Position numbers and translations under genes: made by a program
Source of the DNA: Lachnospiraceae bacterium
Lineage (GTDB): Bacteria; Bacillota; Clostridia; Lachnospirales; Lachnospiraceae
Direction of reading: 5' to 3'
NCBI GenBank assembly: GCA_009774615.1
Contig: VSOC01000007.1
Location: 1 to 29,386, forward strand
Length of the DNA: 29,386 nt
The notes under the pieces: generated by a model
What the model was told of the DNA's origin: nothing
Databases searched by the model: none
What the model saw: only the letters and a program-made list of their open reading frames with translations
Part shown: positions 7,216 to 14,820 of the stretch, piece by piece
Layout: every line of letters begins with the position of its first letter
How positions within the stretch are numbered: the first letter of the stretch is position 1

Positions 7216-8075
7216 TCTGCAGAAACCGCCCATAAAGGCCCGCCGTAGTCATAGACCTGTTTTAATTCGTCCATAAGAAGCTGCAGATCCCATTCTTTTG
7301 TGCTGTTTTCATAGTTTGCGGGATCGGCGATATAGACATTTCCATTTTCCTTGATCTGGGCGATAATAATAAAATGTCCGTTGTTGGTCAGGCTTCCTTT
7401 GCCCATCAGGGCGACCAGGATGTGTCCGGACTGTAAAAGCGCGGCTGCATTTTCAGCCGTCCGATCGGTAATGCTTTCCACTTTAAGCCCGAATGCCGAC
7501 AGACTGTCCTGGATCAGACAGTGATAGGAGCCGCCGCTGCGGGCAAAGCAGCCATTTTGGGCAGCCCAGTCCGCCATCTCTACCGGAGTGACTCCTGTAT
7601 TGCCAAAACTATTAATAATCATGGCAACACAGGTGGGACCGCATCCGTAACGGCTCATGGGATCGGTTCCTCCGTAGAGATAGGTTTTCCAGCGCAAATC
7701 TCCCTGGTTATAATAAAGCATAGCGCCCAGTGCAGTATCCAAAAAGCAGGAGTAAATCGAGTCCTGCTCCGGAAAAACAGGTTCTGCGGTAAGGTTTGAG
7801 GTATCTCCCATATCTGCCGCCAGGGTGATATGGGGAATCGTTTCTTTTTCTGCATAAGCATCGTTTTCTGCTTCTGCCTGTTTTTCTCTTTGTTCCTTCT
7901 GCCATTCCTGAATATCATGGACGATGGCAGAAGCGCTGCTCCGAATATCATCCCATGTAAACGGTTTAAAATAAGAAAAAAGACTGACAATAATTGCCAT
8001 AGCCATCACTGCAATTCCACCCAGAAGCAGTTTTTCTATCCTACTGTTTTTGGGCTGTGCAGTTTCTCTGGCCAT
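7212..8075 (-). CDS. Membrane-anchored C39-like cysteine peptidase
   Basis: 287 residues. An N-terminal hydrophobic segment (about residues 18-36) follows a basic start and would leave the rest outside the cell. A charged, Glu/Lys-rich stretch (50-80) comes next, then a papain-like C39_2 domain: YNQGDLRWKTYLYGG, YGCGPTCVAMI with the likely nucleophile Cys149, NNGHFIIIA with His234, and VYIADPAN with Asp251. The aligned Cys-His-Asp triad suggests an active peptidase. C39 enzymes include bacteriocin leader peptidases fused to ABC transporters; this one has no ABC domain and belongs to the stand-alone C39_2 type, whose substrates are mostly unknown. It lies 67 bases after cheB on the same strand and may be read through from the chemotaxis operon, since no terminator is visible between them. 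The start codon has a modest AGAAGGGA site about 12 bases upstream. Confidence 0.75.
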   Translation of the reverse strand: MARETAQPKNSRIEKLLLGGIAVMAMAIIVSLFSYFKPFTWDDIRSSASAIVHDIQEWQKEQREKQAEAENDAYAEKETIPHITLAADMGDTSNLTAEPVFPEQDSIYSCFLDTALGAMLYYNQGDLRWKTYLYGGTDPMSRYGCGPTCVAMIINSFGNTGVTPVEMADWAAQNGCFARSGGSYHCLIQDSLSAFGLKVESITDRTAENAAALLQSGHILVALMGKGSLTNNGHFIIIAQIKENGNVYIADPANYENSTKEWDLQLLMDELKQVYDYGGPLWAVSAD

Positions 8076-8142
8076 GTCTTTGTCAATCCCTTCTCTAAAT
8101 CATCCTTCTTCTTTATCATGTGTCTGTTATGATTCACATCGT

Positions 8143-9249
8143 TTATCCTTTTGCCAACTGTGCCATAACCACCTGCGGTATCGTGCTCAATGCTGCCTGC
8201 TGGCACACGGCACCAATCTTATAAGCCTCCATCGGCATTCCGTAAACCACACAGGTTTCTCTGTCCTGACCGATAGTATAAGCCCCGGATTTCCGCATAC
8301 GGAGCATTCCTGCTGCACCGTCAGCGCCCATACCGGTAAGGATTACGCCAATCGCCCGGTTTTTTACATTAGCAGCTACCGAGGTAAAAAGGACATCGAC
8401 GGAAGGCCGGTGCCCGCTGACCTTGTCTTCATCGGTACAGCTTACCGAATAGCCGGTTCCCAGGCGGACCACCCGCATCTGCAGACCGCCGGGCGCTAAA
8501 AGTATACGTCCGGGAAGAACTTTATCTCCATGTGCAGCTTCCTTAACCTCCAGTTTACAGAGCCGGTTTAAACGTTCGGCATACATCGCTGTAAATCCCG
8601 GAGGCATGTGTTGGGTAATCACAATGCCGGGCATTTTTGCCGGAAACTGCCGCACTACTTCCAGGATAGCTTCAGTTCCTCCTGTAGAAGCGCCGATGGC
8701 AACAATATCGATGCTTGAACTCGGCGAAGTTAAGTTTCCCCGAAAGGCTGCCGGGGAAGAATGGCCGGGAGCAGGCGGTGTTTTCACCGAAAAAGAATAT
8801 CCGCCTATGGTATTATGGGTGGAGGGCACGGGATGGCTTGTCGAAGCAAGGCGCACCTTTGCGTTGGCACCAATGGAAAGCTTTGTCTTCAGCGTAGTAA
8901 GAAAAGCTTCCTTTCCGCCCTCCATCTCCATATCCGGTTTGCGCACAAAATCAATAGCTCCGGCTGCTAAGGCGTCGAATACCCGTACATTTAGAGAGGA
9001 CACTAAAATAACAGGAACCGGGTGAGAGGGCAGAACCTTCTTTAAAAAGTCCAGCCCGCTCATTCCCGGCATCTCAATATCCAGCGTCATAATATCCGGT
9101 TTTAACAACGCCAATTTACTCTCTGCGTCCCTTGCATTAATCGCATAACCAACAATTTCAAAACGGGGGTCTGCACCCAGGTTCTGCATTAACCAGCTCC
9201 GGAACAGAAGAGAATCATCAACGATCATTAAACGAATTTTCTGCTGCAT
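8143..9249 (-). CDS. cheB: CheB, receptor methylesterase/deamidase response regulator
   Basis: 368 residues with the classic two-domain layout. The N-terminal receiver has the acidic pair Asp11-Asp12, the phospho-acceptor Asp57 (TLDIEMPGMSG) and Lys104 (FVRKPD). A Ser/Thr/Pro-rich linker (about 132-178) leads to the methylesterase domain with the catalytic triad Ser188 (IGASTGG), His214 (TQHMPPGFT) and Asp310 (TGMGADGAAGM). CheB removes methyl groups from receptor glutamates (and can deamidate glutamines) when phosphorylated by CheA, resetting receptor sensitivity. AAGAAGG lies 8 bases before the start. It is the last che gene of the cheA-cheW-cheR-cheB operon, 24 bases after cheR. All catalytic residues are present. 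Confidence 0.96.
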   Translation of the reverse strand: MQQKIRLMIVDDSLLFRSWLMQNLGADPRFEIVGYAINARDAESKLALLKPDIMTLDIEMPGMSGLDFLKKVLPSHPVPVILVSSLNVRVFDALAAGAIDFVRKPDMEMEGGKEAFLTTLKTKLSIGANAKVRLASTSHPVPSTHNTIGGYSFSVKTPPAPGHSSPAAFRGNLTSPSSSIDIVAIGASTGGTEAILEVVRQFPAKMPGIVITQHMPPGFTAMYAERLNRLCKLEVKEAAHGDKVLPGRILLAPGGLQMRVVRLGTGYSVSCTDEDKVSGHRPSVDVLFTSVAANVKNRAIGVILTGMGADGAAGMLRMRKSGAYTIGQDRETCVVYGMPMEAYKIGAVCQQAALSTIPQVVMAQLAKG

Positions 9250-9273
9250 GAAATAAACCTTCTTTCTCTTGCT

Positions 9274-10089
9274 TTACTTTGCCGTTTTGCGGTAAATGGC
9301 CGGCTGAACATACTCATAAGGGCAGGTTGCTTTTGTCAGCCCTTCCGAATGTCCGATAAAGAGATGCCCGCCGGGCAGCGTAGCATTATAGAAGCGTCGT
9401 ACAAGAGCATCTTTTGTTGCTTGGTCAAAGTAAATCATTACGTTACGGCAGAAGATTAAATCAAACTTTTTCTTAAAGGTAATGGGGTCCATTAAATTAA
9501 ATGTCTTAAAAATAACATTTTGTTTAAGAGCAGGAGTTACAGAGTAACCATTCCCTGATTTGACAAAATATTTCTGCTGCCAGGAAGCAGGAAGCGTGGA
9601 TACGCTTTCGCTGCTGTAATTTGCGGTAACTGCCGAGGTCAGTATCTTTCTGGAAATATCTGTGGCAAGAATCCGTGTATCCCACTGGGATGCCTTGGCA
9701 CCAAAATATTCCTTTAAGTACATGGAAATCGTATAAGGTTCTTCCCCGGAAGAACAGCCTGCACTCCAGATACAAAGTACCTTATCCTTGGCATGTTTCT
9801 TTTCCAGATCGGGAAGGATGATATCGGTAAAATACTTAAAATGTGCTTCTTCCCTGAGGAAATAGGTATAATTTGTTGTAAGTTTATTCAGCATGGCCGT
9901 GACCATATCGGGGTCACGGCCGGATAAAATCTCATCTACATAAGCAGAAAAATTGCCGAAGCCCTGTGAAGTCAGTGTATTGGAAAGACGGCTGGCAATC
10001 AGCTGCTTTTTTTTGCTCAAGTCAATACCATAATTTTTTTGAATATACGTATAAAGACGATGAAAGTCCTGATCGGTTAAGGTAAGCAT
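9274..10089 (-). CDS. cheR: CheR, chemotaxis receptor methyltransferase
   Basis: 271 residues from the ATG at 10089. That start was chosen because GGAGGGG lies 6 bases upstream and the protein then begins MLTLTDQDFHRLYTYI, as in CheR proteins; an upstream in-frame ATG at 10152 would add 21 residues that overlap cheW. The N-terminal helical domain (1-75) is followed by a Rossmann-type SAM-binding domain with WSAGCSSGEEPYTISM, then FDLIFCRNVMIYFDQATKD and GGHLFIGHSEGL. CheR transfers methyl groups from S-adenosylmethionine to specific glutamates of the receptors encoded on the other side of the locus, opposing CheB. It follows cheW with a 16-base gap and shares its transcript. Confidence 0.96.
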   Translation of the reverse strand: MLTLTDQDFHRLYTYIQKNYGIDLSKKKQLIASRLSNTLTSQGFGNFSAYVDEILSGRDPDMVTAMLNKLTTNYTYFLREEAHFKYFTDIILPDLEKKHAKDKVLCIWSAGCSSGEEPYTISMYLKEYFGAKASQWDTRILATDISRKILTSAVTANYSSESVSTLPASWQQKYFVKSGNGYSVTPALKQNVIFKTFNLMDPITFKKKFDLIFCRNVMIYFDQATKDALVRRFYNATLPGGHLFIGHSEGLTKATCPYEYVQPAIYRKTAK

Positions 10090-10105
10090 CGAATCCCCTC
10101 CGTGT

Positions 10106-10588
10106 TTATTCTGGAGTAGCCAGAGCCTGACAGTCGATCGACATAAAGACACTGCCGTCGTCCATCGTTACCATGCCATCTAAAAGCTTTTGCTGGCGTT
10201 TAAGCGGAATCGGACGAACCTGTTTTAAGTCAATATCAATCACCTGACGCACAGAGTCAACGATAATTCCCAGAGCTACCGAGTCGATTTCCAGGACAAT
10301 AATACAGGTTTTCTCCGCAGAATCTGAGCTTTCCTTCCCCATACGGTGTTCGATGTCCACTACCGGAAGAATCTGGCCCCGGAGGTTGATAACGCCTTTG
10401 ATGTAGGGCGGCATCAGCGGAAGGGTAGTAATCGTATGATTGTTAATAATTTCAATCACATGCTTTGTACTGATATACAGAACAAGATCCCCGGATTCAA
10501 AGGTGAGGCAGCGCTCGACCGTGGAGCTTTCTTCAATATTTAAGGGATTGGTTTCCACCGCGTCCTGTGTAATAATTTGTTCAGACAT
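10106..10588 (-). CDS. cheW: CheW, chemotaxis coupling protein
   Basis: 160 residues. After a variable N-terminal tail of about 25 residues, the CheW beta-barrel fold is recognisable: CLTFESGDLVLYISTKHVIEII, then LPLMPPYIKGVINLRGQILPVVDI, the core signature that binds receptor tips and CheA. CIIVLEIDSVALGIIVDSVRQVIDI and LLDGMVTMDDGSVFMSID complete it. The protein bridges receptors to the CheA kinase in the membrane-associated signalling array. A GGGAGG site lies 8 bases upstream of the ATG. The gene sits between cheA (16-base gap) and cheR in the same operon. Length and motif order are normal for the family. Confidence 0.95.
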   Translation of the reverse strand: MSEQIITQDAVETNPLNIEESSTVERCLTFESGDLVLYISTKHVIEIINNHTITTLPLMPPYIKGVINLRGQILPVVDIEHRMGKESSDSAEKTCIIVLEIDSVALGIIVDSVRQVIDIDLKQVRPIPLKRQQKLLDGMVTMDDGSVFMSIDCQALATPE

Positions 10589-10604
10589 TATAAATTCCTC
10601 CCTT

Positions 10605-12722
10605 CTAAATATTTTCTAAAGCCGCACCGTGAAGGCTTTGGATGTCCAGAATAATGCTGATATTTCCGTCGCCCAGGATCGTACAGCCGGAAATACCGAA
10701 ATCTTTCAGGTTAAAGTAGTTTAAGAATGCAGGAAGCGGTTTAACGACCACCTGCTGTTCTCCGAGAAGCTCATCGACAAACAGACAGAAGGAACGGTCA
10801 CTGGTTTCTACCCAGAGAAGGATTCCGTCCGCAAGGTTGGTTACTTCGGTTTCTATATTATAGAACTGGTGCAGGCGGATAACCGGATAAAAGCTTCCCA
10901 TGCGCTCGACAATTTCGCAGCCGTTCTCATCGCGCAGGACTTCTTCCGGCGTGATCTTAAAGGACTGACGAATATTGGCGATGGCAATGGTGAAAATGGA
11001 TTTTCCTACAGTTACCTTCATCCCATCCATAATGGCCAGAGTAAGCGGAATCGTCATCGTAAAGGTTGTTCCCTTTCCTTCTTCGCTGGAGAGGGAAACC
11101 GTGCCGCCTACGGATTCTACATTTTTCTTTACAACGTCCATGCCCACGCCGCGGCCGGAAAATTCGGTAACGGTCTGGTTTGTGGAAAAGCCGGGAAGCA
11201 TAACCAGTCCCAGAGCTTCCTTCCGTGAATACTGGTTTTCCGGCTTGGTAAGAAGCCCTTTATCCCTTGCTTTAGCCAGAAGTTTTTCAGGGTTCATGCC
11301 CTTGCCGTCGTCAGCGATGGAGATAACCACCTCACTGCTGGTATGAGAAGCCGAAAGAATGATTTCACCCTGTGCACTCTTGCCGGCGTGGATACGTTCA
11401 TCGGCAGAATCCTCAATCCCGTGATCCATGGCATTTCTGACCATGTGCATAATCGGGTCCTGAATGCTGTCAACGATGGTCTTATCAACTTCGGTATCCT
11501 CGCCGATTAAGGTAAGCTTTACATCTTTCCCCAGCTTCTGGCGCATATCGCGCACAATTCGGCTCATCTTCTGGAATACACCGGAGATGGGAACCATACG
11601 CAGGGACATGGAAATATCCTGAAGGTCATCCGTAAGCTTACGCAGCTGACGGGCAGATTTCATAAAATTATCATAAGCATCCCGGCTTAACTGGTTTAAT
11701 TCGGGAGAGGAAGTTACCATGGATTCGGTAATGACAATCTCACCCACAAGGTTTTGCAGGCTGTCTAACTTCATCAGGCTGACGCTGATCAGGTTTTGCT
11801 TTACCGGAGTTCCCTGGGCTTGTTTTACCGGTGCCTTCTGCTTTGGAGCAGGCGTTGGCTGTTCCTGGGGCACCGAGGCCGATGCTTCGGTTAAAGCAGG
11901 CTGAACAGGAACCGGGTCAGGAGCTGTCGGCGGTTCATCTTCCTGAAGTTCTACCAGCTCATAGGAACGGATATGGCCCTGGGTTCGCAAAAGATCACTT
12001 GCTTTCGACGCAATCTCTAAGGATTCAAATGCCATGAAAAAGCCGTTTTCAATGATGGAAGAACAGCTGTCCGGGTTGGACTCCATATTTTCCGGATAAT
12101 AGCGGAAATCCAGGTCACATTCTTTTAATGCATTGACAATCATAAATGCACGAAGGTTTTCCATTCCGATACCTTCATCCAAAAATACATGAATAAAGCA
12201 CACTGCCGACTTGTCATCGGGAAGATTGTCAGGAAGTGCAGATGCCGTTTCGGAAACCGGGCCGGGTTCACCTGCCGCAGGTGATTCGGCTTCTGGTTCT
12301 TCCGTTGCCGCGCCGCTGATTTTTTTCAGGAAATTATTGATTTCAGCGACAAAACCATCCAAATCCGTTTCTAACGGCTGACCGTTTTCCACTTTTTCCA
12401 CTTCTCCGCGCAGGCAGTCTTCTGAACGGAACATCAGGTTAAAAAGTTCCTTTTTGTGCTGCGGGTCAAGAGAGTCAATTCCCTTATCGCGGATATAAAA
12501 GAATAAATCTTCTATATGATGCGCAATGCTGGAAAGGGAACCGAATTCCATCATAGCCGAGGAACCTTTAATCGTATGCATGATGCGGAAGATTTCATTA
12601 ACATCATCTGGAGAAAAATCACCTAATTTTTCATCCTTCATCAGCATTTCATCCAGGTTGTCTAAAAGGGAGTTTGTTTCAAAGAGGTATGTGTCAAGCA
12701 TACTTTCCATACCGTTATCCAT
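10605..12722 (-). CDS. cheA: CheA, chemotaxis histidine kinase
   Basis: 705 residues from the ATG at 12722, chosen because AGGTGG sits 9 bases upstream and the protein then begins MDNGMESMLDTYLFET; an in-frame ATG at 12776 has no clear site. Domains in order: Hpt domain with His49 in IMHTIKGSSAMMEF; a P2-like response-regulator docking domain (about 170-260, CFIHVFLDEGIGMENLRAF); a Pro/Gln/Ala-rich linker; a helical dimerisation domain; an ATPase domain with MVRNAMDHGIED, ISIADDGKGMN, GFSTN and GRGVGMDVVKKN; and a C-terminal CheW-like domain. CheA passes phosphate from His49 to CheB and to a CheY that is not encoded in this window. It heads the operon and has a sigma-D-like promoter at 12787-12813. 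Confidence 0.96.
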   Translation of the reverse strand: MDNGMESMLDTYLFETNSLLDNLDEMLMKDEKLGDFSPDDVNEIFRIMHTIKGSSAMMEFGSLSSIAHHIEDLFFYIRDKGIDSLDPQHKKELFNLMFRSEDCLRGEVEKVENGQPLETDLDGFVAEINNFLKKISGAATEEPEAESPAAGEPGPVSETASALPDNLPDDKSAVCFIHVFLDEGIGMENLRAFMIVNALKECDLDFRYYPENMESNPDSCSSIIENGFFMAFESLEIASKASDLLRTQGHIRSYELVELQEDEPPTAPDPVPVQPALTEASASVPQEQPTPAPKQKAPVKQAQGTPVKQNLISVSLMKLDSLQNLVGEIVITESMVTSSPELNQLSRDAYDNFMKSARQLRKLTDDLQDISMSLRMVPISGVFQKMSRIVRDMRQKLGKDVKLTLIGEDTEVDKTIVDSIQDPIMHMVRNAMDHGIEDSADERIHAGKSAQGEIILSASHTSSEVVISIADDGKGMNPEKLLAKARDKGLLTKPENQYSRKEALGLVMLPGFSTNQTVTEFSGRGVGMDVVKKNVESVGGTVSLSSEEGKGTTFTMTIPLTLAIMDGMKVTVGKSIFTIAIANIRQSFKITPEEVLRDENGCEIVERMGSFYPVIRLHQFYNIETEVTNLADGILLWVETSDRSFCLFVDELLGEQQVVVKPLPAFLNYFNLKDFGISGCTILGDGNISIILDIQSLHGAALENI

Positions 12723-12786
12723 TCCATTACACCACCTATCTCTTTTGATATATCGCATGATAATAGAGCATAACACACTTATATTT

Positions 12787-12813
12787 ATATCGGCAAAAAA
12801 GAAAATAGCATAA
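12787..12813 (-). promoter_or_regulatory. Sigma-D/sigma-28-like promoter for the cheAWRB operon
   Basis: On the minus strand, GCCGATAT (12794-12787) is a perfect match to the -10 element recognised by the flagellar sigma factor (sigma-D in Bacillus, FliA in enterics). A TTAT (12813-12810) lies 15 bases upstream, at the usual spacing, although the consensus there is TAAA. The cheA start is 64 bases downstream. The same TTAT-N15-GCCGAYAT arrangement occurs on the opposite strand at 12884-12910. Confidence 0.6.
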
Positions 12814-12883
12814 GGGCAAAGAGCATATTTTTATGGTAATATTAAAAAAAAGGGGAAAATATCGAAAAATTTCTTTTTCCCGG

Positions 12884-12910
12884 TTATAAATTTTAAATAT
12901 ACGCCGACAT
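12884..12910 (+). promoter_or_regulatory. Sigma-D/sigma-28-like promoter for the receptor genes
   Basis: TTAT (12884-12887), a 15-base spacer and GCCGACAT (12903-12910, one mismatch to GCCGATAT) precede the first receptor gene by about 90 bases. A TAAA overlaps at 12887-12890 but would leave only 12 bases of spacing. Spacing and -10 agree with the divergent cheA promoter. Confidence 0.55.
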
Positions 12911-12999
12911 ACTTAAAAGGATATTGGATAAAAAGACAGAATCAAATAAAATAGGACGGCCCGTTATCCGGGGCAGTTCAGTTCAAGGAGGAACGGCAA

Positions 13000-14781
13000 A
13001 TGAAGAACTTGAAGGTCGGCAAGAAGTTTATTGTTTCGTTCGGAAGTATTCTGCTGTTGTTTTTAATTTCAGTAGTTGCTGCCGGTATAGGAATATCCAA
13101 GGCGAAAACAAGCTATCACCAGTTTTACACGGAGGAATACGGGGCAGTTCTCCGAATTGACCAGATTCGTCTGAATCTTCAGGGGGCTTTAAAGGAGCTG
13201 ATGCTGGGTGTGGTTTCTACCGATCCCCAGGATACGGCAGAGCGGATGAAAAACGTGGATGCCTGCATGACAAATATCCAGACAAACCTTCAGTGGATTT
13301 ATGATAACTATGAAGGCGATGTTTCGCTGCTGAGGGAGTTTGAGAGCAAGCGGCAGGCGAATGCTTCCGTCCGCAAGCAGGTAGTCGAATATGCTTCCCT
13401 GGCGACCGATGAGGGAAATCAGAAGGCGATTGAAATTGTACTCAATCAGTATAATCCCCAGGTGGAGGAATATACCGTGCTTCTTGAACAGGCTTTTGCA
13501 GATATTGAAAAAAAGAGCGAGGAGGCTTATCAGTCTTCCATGCGGATGCAGAGCCTTCTGCTTGGCGCATCGATTGCCATTGCCGCTGTAGCCTTTATTT
13601 TCACTTGCCTGATTGCCCTGGATTTAACGAAGAATATTCTGGTTCCGGTAAAAACGATTGAAGATTCCATGAAGGAAGTGGTCAAGGGAAACCTTTCCGT
13701 GGAGGTCAAGTACGATGCGCAGGATGAGTTCGGCGACATGGCACACAATATGCATGTGATGACGACCAGTGTGGGAAGCATTATTCGGGATATTGAGCAT
13801 GTGCTCAGTGCCATGGCAAGCGGGGATTTTACCGTCACATCGATGGCAAAAGAGCTTTACATCGGCGATTACCAGAAAATTTTCACTTCGATGAGGCAGA
13901 TTCGGGACAGTTTAAGCGGTACTCTGCTTACCTTAAATCAGTCGGCTGACCAGGTGTCCTCCGGTTCCGATCAGGTATCCTCCGGTGCGCAGGCACTTTC
14001 CCAGGGGGCTACCGAACAGGCATCTTCGGTGGAAGAACTTGCAGCGTCCATCAGTGAAATTTCTAATAATATTAACCGCAATGCTGCCGGTGCACAGGAA
14101 GCCAGCCAAAAGTCCATGGAAGTGGGCGCAGAGGCAGGAGAGAGCAACCGCAGAATGCACGATATGCTTAGTGCGATGTCCGAAATTAATGCATCCTCCG
14201 GCGAAATCGGAAAGATTATCAAGACCATCGAGGATATTGCCTTCCAGACAAATATCCTTGCCCTGAATGCAGCTGTTGAGGCAGCAAGAGCAGGGGCAGC
14301 CGGAAAAGGCTTTGCTGTAGTTGCAGATGAAGTGCGCAACCTCGCCAGCAAGAGTGCGGATGCCTCAAAGAATACGGCGGTTTTAATTGAAAATTCTCTC
14401 CATGCGGTAGAAAACGGCAAAAAGATTGCCGATGAAACAGCAAAGTCTTTAGAGAGTGTAATGGCCGGCGTACAGGAAGCCGCAGGGATGATGGATTCCA
14501 TTGCCCGGGCGTCCAAGGAACAGGCAGATGCCATTACCCAGATTACCGTGGGAATCGATCAGATTTCCAGCGTGGTGCAGACCAATTCCGCGACGGCACA
14601 GGAGAGTGCGGCTGCCAGCGAGGAATTATCCAGCCAGGCACAGATCTTAAAGGATTTAGTACGGCGGTTTAAACTTCTGGGCGGAGGATCCGCTGGCTAT
14701 ACACCGGCACCTGCTGCTTCAGCTCCTGCCGTGGTGTCTGACAAAGAAGAATTTTATTATGGGGGAAATGACAAGTATTAA
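13000..14781 (+). CDS. Methyl-accepting chemotaxis protein (receptor 1)
   Basis: 593 residues. A first membrane helix (about 9-31) and a second (about 183-207) enclose a helical extracellular sensor domain of roughly 150 residues, probably of the four-helix-bundle type. A HAMP domain (about 208-260) and a second HAMP-like segment (AMASGDFTVTS...YIGDYQKIF) follow. The long cytoplasmic coiled-coil hairpin has the highly conserved tip DIAFQTNILALNAAVEAARAG at about 412-432, where CheA and CheW bind. A Gly/Ala/Pro-rich linker leads to the C-terminal tail EFYYGGNDKY, shared with receptor 3. The start at 13000 follows AAGGAGG with 8 bases spacing. It is the first of three receptor genes, divergent from cheA, and downstream of a sigma-D-like promoter. 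The ligand is unknown. Confidence 0.93.
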   Translation: MKNLKVGKKFIVSFGSILLLFLISVVAAGIGISKAKTSYHQFYTEEYGAVLRIDQIRLNLQGALKELMLGVVSTDPQDTAERMKNVDACMTNIQTNLQWIYDNYEGDVSLLREFESKRQANASVRKQVVEYASLATDEGNQKAIEIVLNQYNPQVEEYTVLLEQAFADIEKKSEEAYQSSMRMQSLLLGASIAIAAVAFIFTCLIALDLTKNILVPVKTIEDSMKEVVKGNLSVEVKYDAQDEFGDMAHNMHVMTTSVGSIIRDIEHVLSAMASGDFTVTSMAKELYIGDYQKIFTSMRQIRDSLSGTLLTLNQSADQVSSGSDQVSSGAQALSQGATEQASSVEELAASISEISNNINRNAAGAQEASQKSMEVGAEAGESNRRMHDMLSAMSEINASSGEIGKIIKTIEDIAFQTNILALNAAVEAARAGAAGKGFAVVADEVRNLASKSADASKNTAVLIENSLHAVENGKKIADETAKSLESVMAGVQEAAGMMDSIARASKEQADAITQITVGIDQISSVVQTNSATAQESAAASEELSSQAQILKDLVRRFKLLGGGSAGYTPAPAASAPAVVSDKEEFYYGGNDKY

Positions 14782-14820
14782 AGAAAGTTTTAATAAAAAA
14801 GGTAATATAAGGAGAACATC

